A stretch of 64,000 nt of DNA from CAVRUH01 sp963822595 (GCA_963822595.1 CAWGIG010000005.1:1-64000), one strand, 5' to 3'. Counted from the stretch's first letter, positions 46,961-57,916 are shown. Numbers and translations: made by a program. Notes: generated by a model not told the origin, from the letters alone.

Positions 46961-49897
46961 TCAAGATCTTTCATCTGTCCGCTCCTCAGTACCATTACCT
47001 GAAAGTTCGTGGAGATTAATGTAATACTCAAGGCCTTTAAGGAGAATTTGATGAATATACCCGACGGCTTTATCTCGGGTAAAAATTGTAAATTCCGCAG
47101 GAATTAGCTTGTTCCAAAGTTCATTTGGAACTACTATATCGGCTATTGCCTGAGCACCTTTTTTAATGGCTTTAACTACTTTTTCTGGCTTTTTCTTATT
47201 GTGGGCGAAGTTAGCTTTTTTGAGGTATTTCCAACCCGTTGAAATAACATTTTTAAGGAGATCACCGATTAATTTTTCTGAAGTTTGACCATTTTTCGGA
47301 TTAGTGTGGTGAGCAATGAAGGCTTTCGCAAAGGGTACCAAAAGCTGAGTCTGATATGTGTCCAAAGTTTGCGATAGCACTCCATCCTCAGTCCATACTT
47401 GGTCAAGGAATCTATTTTCAATAGAACTTTTCTCGGTCTTTTCTTTATCGCCAGAATTATTTTTAGATCCCAGTCGAAGTAATCCTTTTAATTTCGGTAG
47501 ATGATCATCGACTAGGCCATTGAGCGCAGAGTTTTTAATCATATCCTCATCAGAGAATTGGTTTATCTTTTGTTTTAGATAATAGATTCCCTTTATATGA
47601 GGAGAGAGCAGTTCTTCACTAACCATTTCCCAAAGGCCTTGGTCTCTGAATGAGAGAGGAAGAAGCGCATCAAAGGATTCTTTAGATAAAATTGTTCCAA
47701 CAACTACTTTTGTTTGCTTCTTTATTCCCCAGTCGATAATTAATTTATTTTTGATGTCATTTATATTGAAATTTGTTTTGTTTTTTTCGCTTGTGATCAA
47801 TTTGTAGGCATCATTGATAATTTTATCCCGTATCTTCTTAGGATTGACTGGGTTTTCTGAATCGACTGGAAATGAAAATAGGCCTGATAAAATATTTAAA
47901 GAATTTTGTCCATTTATTTTGAAATCTGATAATTGTGGCTTGATAGCATGAAGTGGAGGCGGTGTCTCCTGAGATTTAACTTCATTGCAGATGCATTCGA
48001 TCAAACTATCAATATTTAGTTGATCTTCCTCTTCGATGTTAAGATTAGGATCAATTGTCTGAATAGCTTTATCTGCCCCGTGGAGCAATTCTTCGAAAAT
48101 GAATTTAAATGCTTCTTCGGGGGTACGACCTTTGATGCTCTCAAGCTTGTTGGCTATGACAATTTTTATGATTTTATTAACATACGTCAGGAATTCCTTC
48201 TTGATTTTTGCAAGGTCTTCGCTATGAACTTGTCCGCTTTTTGGTTTCCTAAGAGAATGACAAGTAATTTTATTCAGGAATTCATATTCTTTAATGATTG
48301 GATTTTCCGGGTCTTCTGCCATTGTTTCTAATTTACCCGTTAACGTTTCCAAGGTATTGTTAATGAGGGTATCCAATTCTTCAATTTTCCATTTTTGTAT
48401 CTTAGCTTCGGCTACTTTGGATTCCTTTTCAATATAATCGATGTGATCTTTAATTTCCTTTAAGTAGCCTCCGACCATGTTATAAAGAAGGGAGAAAAGG
48501 TTATCATGAACCAACGAGGGTATATCGAGCATTTTTTTGAGGTCTTCGACTTTTAGCTCTTTTTCCAAGAGATCCTTTGCAAATTGGGAATAGCAAATCT
48601 GAATAAAGTGTTCTTTTAATTTGTCTTTTTCAAGATTTTTTTCTCTTAACATTTTTTTTAATACGAGAATACTGCCAGATAAATCAGTCTCTAGCAGATC
48701 TCTTAAAGCAGTATGACTGCTTAATGCTATTGCTTTTTTAACGGAGTTGTTACCATTGGAATTTTGCATTTTTTCTAGCTGATCAAGCATTGGTTTAAGA
48801 TTTTCCGCTGTAGCATTGTCGCAGTAGCTTTGGATTTCAGCTTCCCATGTGTTCCATTCAGGTATTTTCACGAGTGCTGTTTGAGCGAGAGAGTCTACAA
48901 ATTCGTTGTAACGCGCTTCTATTTCCTGAGCAGGTTTAGGTTCCAAAATAGTGCAGAGAATGTGTTGAATTGCGTTTTTCAGTGTCCCTTCAATCCATGA
49001 CCAATTAGCCGGTGACAAATTATTTTTTTGGGTATTGAGGGCTGTGTTTAGGAATTTTGCGCTTTCTTTACTTAGACCTAATTTTTCAAAGTTGATATTG
49101 TCGTCTTCTTTGATAATCGGTATCGCATTTTTAGCCAATAATTCTGAGAGTTGTTTGACCCCTTCATATTTCAACAGTTTATTCGGATCGATTTTTTCAT
49201 TTAACTTACTATCGAAGAATTTCGCCCCATATTCGCCGAATGTTTCTATTAGTTTATCCCAAGTAAAATCATCGATCATGGGAACCATAACGCTTATAGC
49301 CCTTGCCCAGACATCTCTTTTTAAAATACTCTTTAATACACCAGGAAGATGTTCATCGTTCTCTTTATTTGGGAAGGCCGTTTCTAACAATTCCCTTGCT
49401 AGGGCTTTAAAAGCATCTTTTTTACCATTTTTAGCTTGTTCGTCATTCCCTTCAGGCAGATTGCTTAGGTGTCTATTTACTATCTTTGTTAGATTATTTA
49501 TAAAATCATTGAATCGATATTTCGGTAAAATAGAGATCATATTGTAATCTATATCTGGATCTACAGACAATTTCAGAAAAATTATTTTAAATAATTCCTC
49601 TAAGCAATTTTTTATTTCTAATTTTTCTACGACGACTTGATGTTCTAGTATAATTTTCTGAAATGTATTTGTCTGAAATAGGACATTTGGAAGGTCTGAA
49701 AATAATGTGTTTAGTACCTTGGTTTTGTCAACGACTTCTTTACCCTGCAGTCCCTCATTCTGAGCAACTGGTTTAACCGTAAACCAGTTTCCAGCCAAAC
49801 TTATTAATAAACTCTGGCGCCAAGTAGGTGCAGGAGGTGCAGGGAGCGGTTGCGGGTTAGGTACATTATTATTGTTTACAATACTGCTAGGTTCCAT
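46961..49897 (-). CDS. Giant helical protein of unknown function (978 residues), relative of 44196
   Basis: This one starts with an Asn/Pro-rich stretch, then SLLISLAGNWF and long helical segments with many Lys and Glu. Near the C-terminus IVVPNELWNKLIPAEFTIF repeats the motif seen twice in the 890-residue neighbour. The two genes are tandem, 92 bases apart, and probably arose by duplication. Large size, no signal peptide and no enzyme motif would suit a secreted or structural protein, but this is a guess. The ATG at 49897 has a weak ribosome-binding site. Confidence 0.78.
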   Translation of the reverse strand: MEPSSIVNNNNVPNPQPLPAPPAPTWRQSLLISLAGNWFTVKPVAQNEGLQGKEVVDKTKVLNTLFSDLPNVLFQTNTFQKIILEHQVVVEKLEIKNCLEELFKIIFLKLSVDPDIDYNMISILPKYRFNDFINNLTKIVNRHLSNLPEGNDEQAKNGKKDAFKALARELLETAFPNKENDEHLPGVLKSILKRDVWARAISVMVPMIDDFTWDKLIETFGEYGAKFFDSKLNEKIDPNKLLKYEGVKQLSELLAKNAIPIIKEDDNINFEKLGLSKESAKFLNTALNTQKNNLSPANWSWIEGTLKNAIQHILCTILEPKPAQEIEARYNEFVDSLAQTALVKIPEWNTWEAEIQSYCDNATAENLKPMLDQLEKMQNSNGNNSVKKAIALSSHTALRDLLETDLSGSILVLKKMLREKNLEKDKLKEHFIQICYSQFAKDLLEKELKVEDLKKMLDIPSLVHDNLFSLLYNMVGGYLKEIKDHIDYIEKESKVAEAKIQKWKIEELDTLINNTLETLTGKLETMAEDPENPIIKEYEFLNKITCHSLRKPKSGQVHSEDLAKIKKEFLTYVNKIIKIVIANKLESIKGRTPEEAFKFIFEELLHGADKAIQTIDPNLNIEEEDQLNIDSLIECICNEVKSQETPPPLHAIKPQLSDFKINGQNSLNILSGLFSFPVDSENPVNPKKIRDKIINDAYKLITSEKNKTNFNINDIKNKLIIDWGIKKQTKVVVGTILSKESFDALLPLSFRDQGLWEMVSEELLSPHIKGIYYLKQKINQFSDEDMIKNSALNGLVDDHLPKLKGLLRLGSKNNSGDKEKTEKSSIENRFLDQVWTEDGVLSQTLDTYQTQLLVPFAKAFIAHHTNPKNGQTSEKLIGDLLKNVISTGWKYLKKANFAHNKKKPEKVVKAIKKGAQAIADIVVPNELWNKLIPAEFTIFTRDKAVGYIHQILLKGLEYYINLHELSGNGTEERTDERS

Positions 49898-50037
49898 TTA
49901 ATCCTCTTACATTATATTTTATAAAACATTATAGCATAAACATGACTATTTATTAAATGTTTATTTGATATTTATTATCTCAAGTAAAGGTTAAGAGAAT
50001 ATTAAGAATTTATAGGAATCCGTGAAAGGAAAAGGGA

Positions 50038-50067
50038 AGAGCTCGGCGTGGAGACACGCCGAGCTCT
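50038..50067. terminator. Strong G/C-rich hairpin downstream of dnaK
   Basis: A perfect 13-bp stem AGAGCTCGGCGTG/CACGCCGAGCTCT with a four-base loop, nine bases after the dnaK stop. On the minus strand a T-rich stretch precedes rather than follows it, so it may work without a classical U-tract. Confidence 0.75.
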
Positions 50068-50076
50068 AAAATAAGA

Positions 50077-52025
50077 CTATTTTTTCTCTTCGTCGTCGAT
50101 GATTTCGACTTCGGCTTCTTCGATGTTATCGTTTTTGCCGGGCTCAGAGTGAGGCTGCTCACTATGAGAGTGGTGGGATTCCCCGCCTGGGGCTCCGCCC
50201 GCTGCACCCTGCTGTGCCTTTGACATTGCTTCGCCAATATGCTGCATATGCTCTTCCAGCTCCTTCTTGGCAGCGCGAATAGCATCGATATTTCCTCCTT
50301 CGAGGGCCTTTTTCACAGCATCGATCTTGCTTTGAACGTCGGTAGCAACGTCCGCAGGGATCTTATCCTTGTATTCAGCCAAAGATTTGGACGCCCTGAA
50401 AGCGAGAGAATCGGCTTCATTTTTGACTTCAATCTCTTCTTTACGCTTGAGATCTTCCTCTTTATGAAGTTCGGCATCTTTGATCATCCGTTCAATCTCA
50501 TTCTCTGTGAGGCCCGACTGCGCTTCGATGCGGATTTTTTGCTCCTTGCCGGAAGCCATATCTTTCGCAGACACATGGAGAATACCGTCCGCATCGATGT
50601 CGAAAGAGACTTCGATTTGAGGCATCCCACGAGGTGCAGGAGGGATATCTGACAGGTCAAAGCGTCCGATCTCTTTGTTGTCGTTGGCCATATTTCGTTC
50701 CCCTTGCAGAACGCGGATGGTCACAGCCGGCTGGTTGTCAGCGGCAGTTGAGAAAATTTGTTTCTTCTGAGTAGGGATGGTGGTATTGCGCTCGACAAGA
50801 GGAGTCATCACTCCACCCATGGTTTCGATACCAAGGTAAGCGGGATAACGTCGAACAAGAGAACGTCTTTAACGACTCCTGTAAGAACTCCGCCTTGGAT
50901 CGCTGCGCCGATAGCAACAACTTCATCGGGGTTAACCCCTTTATGGCCTTCTTTTCCGAAGATCTTTACGACCATCTCCTGAACAGCAGGCATACGGGTC
51001 ATACCGCCGACGAGGATGACTTCACCGATGTCTTCTTTGTGTGAGCTTAGCATCTTTCAGGCCTTTAAGCAAGGTTCTTTGGTTCGTTCAATAAGATTGT
51101 GAGTTAGGGATTCCAATTTCGATCGTGTGAGGGTGATGGCCAAGTGTTTTGGACCTGATGCATCCATTGTGATGAATGGTTGGTTGATTTCTGTGGATTG
51201 TGTGCCAGAAAGCTCGATTTTGGCTTTTTCAGCAGCATCGCGCAAGCGTTGGAGGGCCATTTTATCGTTATGGAGATCGATTCCATGTTCTTTTTTGAAC
51301 TCTTCGAGCAACCAATTCAGGATTACGTTATCGAAGTCGTCGCCGCCCAGGTGAGTATCGCCGTTTGTGGCGAGCACTTCGAAAACGCCATCGCCAATTT
51401 CAAGAATGGAGATATCGAAGGTACCGCCGCCGAGGTCGAAGACAGCGATTTTTTTGTCTGTTTTTTCTTTGTCCAGACCATAAGCTAGAGCGGCTGCAGT
51501 TGGCTCAGGGATAATACGTTTGACATCCAGTCCTGCAATACGTCCTGCATCTTTTGTGGATTGTCTTTGCGAGTCGTTGAAGTAAGCAGGAACGGTAATG
51601 ACGGCTTCTGTAACTTCTTCCCCAAGATAGGCTTCAGCAGTTTCTTTCATTTTAATAAGAATTTGAGCAGATATTTCTTCAGGCTTCATCGTTTTATTTT
51701 GAATCATGAAAACAGCTTCGCCGGTGGCGTTGTTGGTCACTTTGAAGGGAACGGTTTTGATTTCGGATTGAACTTCATTGTACTTTCGTCCGATGAATCT
51801 CTTTGCGGATGAAACCGTGTTTTCGGGGTTGGTAATCGCTTGACGTTTTGCAGGGATACCTACAATGCGTTCATCACCTTTAAAAGCGACGACAGAAGGA
51901 GTTGTCCTTGTACCTTCCATAGACGCGATAACTTTGGGAGTGCCTCCCTCCATAACCGCGACGCAGGAGTTGGTTGTTCCTAAGTCTATTCCTATGATTT
52001 TTTTACTTTTTTTCTTTTCAGTCAT
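50077..52025 (-). CDS. dnaK: Chaperone DnaK (Hsp70), interrupted by indels
   Basis: Hsp70 chaperone, last gene of hrcA-grpE-dnaK. ATPase domain: GIDLGTTNSCVAVMEGG, VFDLGGGTFDISIL and ILVGGMTRMPAVQE; substrate domain from DVIPLTL; acidic tail ending VEIIDDEEKK. The frame breaks near 51061 (one T lost) and 51045 (one base gained), which together create a stop at 51057, and again near 50838 (one C lost in ACCCTTGG). Correction gives about 650 residues, normal. An essential gene at normal length apart from single bases suggests sequence errors. Confidence 0.9.
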
Positions 52026-52043
52026 AATTTACCTCTTTTTAAT

Positions 52044-52571
52044 TTATTTTTTTTCGGATACTTCTTCGCTCGGCTCAATCGACACCTTCACCCTGGCCGG
52101 GCGGAGAGGCTTGTCGCCGATGGTGTATCCACGTATATTTTCTTCTATAACAATTCCCGGCGGATGTTCTTTCGTCACAATCATCTCCACAGCTTCGTGA
52201 AGATGCGGATCAAATGGCTTTCCGAGCGCCTCGATGTGTTTTACTCCATTGCTTGCCAGTACATCCTTAAACTGGTTTAAAATCATCTGAAACCCAAGGG
52301 CCCAATGTTTTACTTCGGCGGAGGCCTCCTGCGTATACTTAAGAGCGTTTTCTAAATGATCGATCGGGTGTAAAAAGTCGACGATCAGATTTCGTATGGC
52401 ATAGTCGACGAGCTCTCCTCGTTCCTTTTGCAGTCTTTTCCGTGCATTTTCAGCATCTGCTAGCAAGCTCAAATACTTGTGCTTGTATTCGCTAAGCTCT
52501 TCTTTCAATTTATCGATCTCATTTACCGCTTTTGGCTCTTCCTTTGGCGGTTCTTGGGGCTGTTCGTTCAT
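52044..52571 (-). CDS. grpE: Nucleotide exchange factor GrpE
   Basis: It releases ADP from DnaK. A long N-terminal coiled coil (about residues 15-70) is followed by the beta domain with PFDPHLHEAVEMI and IRGYTIGDKPLRPARVKVS. Length of 175 residues is normal. It lies between hrcA and dnaK with short gaps and reads without breaks. Confidence 0.95.
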   Translation of the reverse strand: MNEQPQEPPKEEPKAVNEIDKLKEELSEYKHKYLSLLADAENARKRLQKERGELVDYAIRNLIVDFLHPIDHLENALKYTQEASAEVKHWALGFQMILNQFKDVLASNGVKHIEALGKPFDPHLHEAVEMIVTKEHPPGIVIEENIRGYTIGDKPLRPARVKVSIEPSEEVSEKK

Positions 52572-52587
52572 TAAATATTTTCCTCTT

Positions 52588-53752
52588 TCATGTTTTGTCC
52601 TCCAACAGCATCAAGCGGGATTGACCGATCAAATGATGCTCCTCTTTTTGCAAATAAGGGGTTCCCTCTTGAGGTTGGCGGAAATTAATTTTAAACTTAT
52701 AAATATTACGCGTGAGCGCCTCGCTGATACTATCCGAAAACATATGCATGAGTTCGAATAGTGTTTTATAGGGAGCTCTTACAGGGCCGAGAATACCTAC
52801 GGCTCCGATACTTTGTTGATTGATTCTGTAGGGGATAGCAATGACTGCGGCATTAGGGGATGTCGTGGTGTAACCATTGAGGTCGCTTCCTATCCAAAAT
52901 TTGATCTGATTAGCTTTGCTGGCTTCTCTTAAAACTAAGCGGATGCTGTTAGGGTTTTCGAATAAAGAGAGGCTGCTGGCTAAGGATAGGGGGTCGTTAA
53001 ATTCGGGATAGCTCAGAAGTTTTGAAAATCCGGTGCGGTAAACTTCTTCGTTGATAAAGTTGGAGTAACCGACAATGTAGCGGACAATCAGCTCGTTGTA
53101 GAATTTTTTAGCGAGGGCTTCCTCTTCGTCCGAGAGGTTTTCAGGTCTTTCGCCCTTACCTAGTCTCCATTGAAAATAGGTCTCCATCCTTTTGATGCCG
53201 AAGGAGCTTAATTTTTCTTCCGTGTGCATTAATTCGGTCTGAATCACCCCAAAGTCGGTAATGATCACGCAGAGAAAGCGGAAAGTGTCGACGGGAACAA
53301 GTTTGATATCGACAATAAAATCATGGTCGAAGCGGGGTGCTGATACAAAAACAGCGCAATTTGTTAAAGAACTTAAGGTTTCAGCGCTTTGCTGCAAAAA
53401 AGCTGCGATTTCCTTGGTTTCGGCTTGGCGGATTTGCTTAAAGGTCTCGTCAAGAGAGCCTATTTTTCGGTAGGAATCTCTGCATTTCTTGGGCATAGAG
53501 TCTGAAGGCTTTTTCAGTAGGGGTCCTTCCTCCGGAAGCGTGTTGCTGCTCTAGGAGGCCTAATTCCTCCAGGGAAGCGAAGTAATTGCGGATGGTAGCC
53601 GAGCTAAGGTGATCCAGGCCGGATTCCCTTAAGGTGTTGGAACCCACGGGTTTACCGGTAAGAATGTAATGCTCTATCAAAGCAATAAGCACCTTATACT
53701 GACGTTCTTCCTTAATGGATGTTTTTTTCTTGAGTTGCTCTATAGCGTTCAA
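52588..53752 (-). CDS. hrcA: Heat-inducible repressor HrcA, one frameshift
   Basis: It represses the heat-shock operon by binding CIRCE. The winged-helix domain is in the first 100 residues (ALIEHYILTGKPVGSNTL, LSSATIRNYFASLEELGLL, GGRTPTEKAFRLY), followed by the GAF-like domain with IGAVGILGPVRAPY near the end. The frame breaks at the T5 run at 53463-53467; removing one base joins QEMQRFLPK to IGSLDETFKQI and gives about 388 residues, the normal length. First gene of the operon. Confidence 0.9.
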
Positions 53753-53814
53753 GGCTGGATCCTCCCTTTTCTACCTTTATTATAGCAATAGGGCCTTTTT
53801 TCGGTCAAGAAAAT

Positions 53815-53841
53815 TTAGCACTCAATCGAACCGAGTGCCAA
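53815..53841. promoter_or_regulatory. CIRCE operator (HrcA-binding site)
   Basis: TTAGCACTC-N9-GAGTGCCAA matches the consensus TTAGCACTC-N9-GAGTGCTAA with one mismatch. It lies about 63 bases upstream of the hrcA start codon, as expected for autoregulated hrcA-grpE-dnaK operons. Confidence 0.92.
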
Positions 53842-53923
53842 ATTAGATTAAAACACGATATCCCCCATGGATTTGAATGGTTAAATTCGATATAGATGGA
53901 TTTTGAGCTACAAGGGGGTGTTT

Positions 53924-54805
53924 ATGTCTGTTATTTTACAGCAAAGTCTCTCATACATATGGGGTAATGAGGTTCTAGTAAATAGCATGAATAGGGTCCA
54001 TGCTATCTACAAACTGATAGAAAATCCACAGATCGAAGATAAGGATATCCAGGATATCCTGGCGAGGACTAAAGAAGTTTGGGAAGGTTTTAAAACCCTA
54101 CTTTATAAAGTTTTCTTTACTGTTCGGGTTATCATTAGCGAGAATTTCCGGGTTTCCTTCAAAAATGCCAGCGATAAATTAACGCAGCTTATTCATAAAG
54201 TTTCTCCTATTGCCATACCCGAAGCCCCATCCGAAGATGAAGAGGAAGAAATTGAAGTAGATGAAGGAACTCCCTATAGAAACCTGTTGGATGAAGAAGC
54301 CGTATCTGCCGCTGAAAAAGAAATTTTAGATCTTAAACAACAAATAGAGAGTTTCGACAAGGAGCATAAGTCGCACTATCAACTTGAATATGAACTTAAT
54401 AGATGCAACGAGGTAGCTAAATTAAAGGCTGAAAACATCGTTTTATTAAAGGAGTATGACGATTTATCATTAATCATGTTCGAAGTCGAAAAAGAAATGA
54501 ATAAGCAAAAAGCTGAATTGACAAAACATCTCCTCAAAATAAAAAAGACAAAATCCGAAGAGGTTTCGGCTATATTGCATGAATTGGAGAATCGGTTTGT
54601 TGATCTCAGTTCGAAAGTAAAAAATCTAAAGAGCAGAATAGATGAAAATTCATGGAAGATTGGGAACGACAATCCTTACAAAAGCATGAAACCCGAAGCC
54701 CTTGAAAGCAAAAAAAAGGAGCTTGAGGAGCTTATCAGAGAGAGAAAGCGGATGGGCGACCTTCTCCAGATAAAAGAAAAAAAGCTTTCTAGTATTATTG
54801 AATAA
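53924..54805 (+). CDS. Coiled-coil protein of unknown function
   Basis: A 293-residue protein. The ATG at 53924 has AAGGGGGTG upstream, whereas an upstream TTG at 53903 has no site. An N-terminal helical part (1-95) is followed by a very acidic stretch (SEDEEEEIEVDEG) and a long heptad-patterned coiled coil to the end (about 120-290). No signal peptide or membrane segment. Divergent from the heat-shock operon and convergent with gdh (11-base overlap). Not recognised; coiled-coil proteins of this kind are often type III secreted in chlamydiae, but no evidence for that is visible. Confidence 0.68.
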   Translation: MSVILQQSLSYIWGNEVLVNSMNRVHAIYKLIENPQIEDKDIQDILARTKEVWEGFKTLLYKVFFTVRVIISENFRVSFKNASDKLTQLIHKVSPIAIPEAPSEDEEEEIEVDEGTPYRNLLDEEAVSAAEKEILDLKQQIESFDKEHKSHYQLEYELNRCNEVAKLKAENIVLLKEYDDLSLIMFEVEKEMNKQKAELTKHLLKIKKTKSEEVSAILHELENRFVDLSSKVKNLKSRIDENSWKIGNDNPYKSMKPEALESKKKELEELIRERKRMGDLLQIKEKKLSSIIE

Positions 54806-57800
54806 GATTCGGGCTATCCGAAAGAATCACTGGGTACACATCGACAATCGATGGTAACCAATCCAGCCCTTTGCGGTAGACAAGCTTTGCAGCAAGGTGA
54901 CAGGCAATGATCGCCTTTTTATGATGGTCAGGAATATTCATCATGAGCTCTTTCTCATATCGTGTTCTCAGGGTCGTTAGGCAGTAGCTCTGAAAGGTTT
55001 TGATGAGCGGATCATTGGCATTGGTGCTCAAAGGAATCCCTTCAAGATGATCCAGAAGCTGATAAGTAAATTGATTGATCCTTTCCGATATCTTGTCAGA
55101 GATAGCTGTCAGATATCCTCCCTCTTCTTTAAGAGTTCTCAAAAGAAGTTGAGCCTCGTTTGAAGCGCACTCCTTTAGTCTTTCAAGGATCTCTTTGACT
55201 AATTGCTCTTTCTGTTTCAAAAATTCTTCGTCACCTAATGTTAAGCCGCAGAGCACTTCGAAAGAGGAGCAAATGACACCTGTTTTATTTGCCGAACTAT
55301 CTTTAATGATGAGGCAGCCTTTTTCTTCCAAGAAACGTCGAGCTTTGGGCGTAAGATAGAGGTTAGCCCCTTCCACAATGCCTCTTGCGGTAGGTATCCC
55401 TGTATCTGTAAGGAAATCCGTGACATTGTTGATATCTAAAGTTCTTGGACGTCCCCCGCCCGGAATAAAAATATCGGCAATCTTTTGATGAACGTTGTTT
55501 CTGTAAATATGATTCATATCACTTCCGGAGAGCCAATCTTCAACGAGTTTGCCTTTTTTCTTTCTCCAGCAAAGCGTTTGCTGTGAATAGGTTGTTTGCT
55601 GTCTCCGTCTCGTTCTATCAACAAGAAAACCCTCATCATGGAGTAGATCCGGAGGGTAATGATTGATCGGCTGTGCCATTTTAAACATGTCGGCTAAAAT
55701 AGAAAGATCGAGTCCTTCAGGGTCATATATCGTTCCTGAAATGTCTGTAAGGGCAATGAGCTTCGCTGTATCAGGATAAAAACGATAAAGATTGCAGATC
55801 TGGTTTCCGGCGACGTCCCCATCAGTACCTCCTGACATTTTTATCGTAAATTTATCCTTGAGAGGATCAATTCCTATGTGGTGAAGCAGAGCTTCCATAT
55901 AGACATTAATTCCTAAAGAAGTGACTCCATAATGCTTGTGGTTAATGCCATAAGTCGGTTTTCCTGAGATGAATGAACTTCCGGGCTTGTATCCATATTT
56001 CTTGCTAAAGTTGGCGATCCACTGAATCATCGGGTCATGCATATTTTCGTCAGGGCCTAAATAAAGATATTCCGGCCTCTTCCAATAGTCTACAATGTGT
56101 TTAGCGCGGATTGTTCCATCGGGTTCGCAGTTAATCAGGGTAATAAGGCCTTCGACATAGGCGCGTTGTGCCTGATAGAGAAACTCCGCAGTTTGTTCCT
56201 TTCTAAACTCTTCGAGTTTTATCAATGCTTTATCTTCGGGATAATTGATTTCATCCAGTTCCTTTTGCAGAATTAAAGCTTCCGATTCTAAACGATCAAA
56301 GGGCCTTAGAAAAATAATCCCTTTGGCACCACCTTCGGGAATGTCTTTGTTTTTATTGTGTTGAGTGAAAGCAAGGTTGTAGCATTCTGTGAAGACGTTA
56401 TTTGCTTCGGAAGCGATATGTTCCTGAACTTTTGGATAGACAGTCCTTAGACCACCACGAGAAAGGTCTTTAAATCGGATATGATAGGCAAAAAAGTGCA
56501 TCCCTTTAATGAAGAATATTCCGTAAGGAAGTTCGGGAAATTTTGTTTTTCTTTCGAAAGGGATGTCATCAAGATATTTTGGATCTAATCTAAAGCCTAT
56601 GGCGGTGTAATTCAATCGAAAAAAATTAGTTTTGTAGGAATAGTGAACAAGGTTCATACCCTGTTTCAGGACATTTTTACGCCTTTCATCATTTTCGGGG
56701 TGACCCGTATCGAGGTTATTGATATCCTTAAGAAATTTTTCCCGAATTTCAAGATAAGTCTTTTGAAAGTGATGTTCCGGATCGAATTTATAAAAGAAGG
56801 CATCGCAAATGGCCCGCGTTAACTCAGGGTGACGACAGAGATCCTCTTCTATTTTATCAATAGTGTAGAGGTTTGGATTCAGATTAACCAGGTTTTGGTG
56901 GACAAAATTGATCATGGCTCTAAGGAAATTGCCGAATTTCCCAGGCACTGCACTTGTTCGAATGAGGGTTGAATCGATTCTGTCGAAGCTCGCAAAATAT
57001 TTCAGAGTGACAAGTTCGCGTAGGAAGTCATTGATGTTGGCGATATCCCAAGCGGCTTCTCCATTGATTCCATGAAGACCTAATGACATGACGAGAATGC
57101 TATTTTTGCTGTAGGGATCTATGTAAGTGGCGTTGACTCTCTTCATCATCAGATTATTTCTGTAGATGATGCGGGCCATTCGATAGAGAAAGTGGTGTTT
57201 AGGGGTATTCTTCCAAGCCAAGACGATGTGAAAAGAGGCTCCTCCCGTGGTTTCCCAGTCTTCATTATAGCGAACTTCATATTGACAGTTGTCGCGGGTT
57301 TTGGCTCTAAAAAACATGTCCAGGGCTAGAATGAGTCTGTCTACAGGTAGCGAGCGCAAGAAGCGGACATTCATGCTGTTAATGATGCTATCAAACTCTT
57401 TGTCAGTGACTTCCGGATTGCGCTGTTTTACCAAGGTGCGAAGTTCTTGTTTGGATATATCCGGAAAGGCTTCTTCAACGCATTCAATGAGGTCGGTAAA
57501 GAAAATTTGCGTGATTCTGAGCTGCGATGGAACGCCCGGAAAGGGGGCGGGAGTGTTTGATAAATAGGCCTGGTAGGTCTTGATGCCGTACATTTCGTAA
57601 TCGACTAAGACGCGGAGATCGGCGTCGGCGCTATTGAGGCAGATAACTAGAGCGGCTCTTTTGAGGTGGATGGTGGAAAAGTAACCTTGAAGGGGAAAAC
57701 CCATGAGGTTGTGAGCGATAAGCATGATATTTTGAGGGCTGACCTCTTCGAAGAACAAGGGGGGCATTGCTTTTTCAAGCCAGAGATAGTATTCCTTGAA

Positions 57801-57863
57801 TTTTTCGGTTTCATTTTGGATGGCAAGCTCAAGCTGTGTGTTGGTCGCTTCTGTTTTTTTCAT
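54795..57863 (-). CDS. gdhB: NAD-specific glutamate dehydrogenase, large form
   Basis: It deaminates glutamate to 2-oxoglutarate and ammonium, feeding the TCA cycle. At 1022 residues it is the ~115 kDa class known from fungi and some bacteria, not the 450-residue hexameric form. Visible motifs: PEGGAKGIIFLRP with the catalytic lysine region, MSGGTDGDVAGNQI for cofactor binding, FIPGGGRPRTLDINN and VEGANLYLTPKARRFLEE. Together with Icd it suits an organism using host glutamate as carbon source. The frame is intact over 3 kb. Confidence 0.9.
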   Translation of the reverse strand: MKKTEATNTQLELAIQNETEKFKEYYLWLEKAMPPLFFEEVSPQNIMLIAHNLMGFPLQGYFSTIHLKRAALVICLNSADADLRVLVDYEMYGIKTYQAYLSNTPAPFPGVPSQLRITQIFFTDLIECVEEAFPDISKQELRTLVKQRNPEVTDKEFDSIINSMNVRFLRSLPVDRLILALDMFFRAKTRDNCQYEVRYNEDWETTGGASFHIVLAWKNTPKHHFLYRMARIIYRNNLMMKRVNATYIDPYSKNSILVMSLGLHGINGEAAWDIANINDFLRELVTLKYFASFDRIDSTLIRTSAVPGKFGNFLRAMINFVHQNLVNLNPNLYTIDKIEEDLCRHPELTRAICDAFFYKFDPEHHFQKTYLEIREKFLKDINNLDTGHPENDERRKNVLKQGMNLVHYSYKTNFFRLNYTAIGFRLDPKYLDDIPFERKTKFPELPYGIFFIKGMHFFAYHIRFKDLSRGGLRTVYPKVQEHIASEANNVFTECYNLAFTQHNKNKDIPEGGAKGIIFLRPFDRLESEALILQKELDEINYPEDKALIKLEEFRKEQTAEFLYQAQRAYVEGLITLINCEPDGTIRAKHIVDYWKRPEYLYLGPDENMHDPMIQWIANFSKKYGYKPGSSFISGKPTYGINHKHYGVTSLGINVYMEALLHHIGIDPLKDKFTIKMSGGTDGDVAGNQICNLYRFYPDTAKLIALTDISGTIYDPEGLDLSILADMFKMAQPINHYPPDLLHDEGFLVDRTRRRQQTTYSQQTLCWRKKKGKLVEDWLSGSDMNHIYRNNVHQKIADIFIPGGGRPRTLDINNVTDFLTDTGIPTARGIVEGANLYLTPKARRFLEEKGCLIIKDSSANKTGVICSSFEVLCGLTLGDEEFLKQKEQLVKEILERLKECASNEAQLLLRTLKEEGGYLTAISDKISERINQFTYQLLDHLEGIPLSTNANDPLIKTFQSYCLTTLRTRYEKELMMNIPDHHKKAIIACHLAAKLVYRKGLDWLPSIVDVYPVILSDSPNLIQ

Positions 57864-57916
57864 ATCTTAAACCTCGTATTTTCACTGTAAGGAAGACGCC
57901 AAAATTCGTCCAGCAA

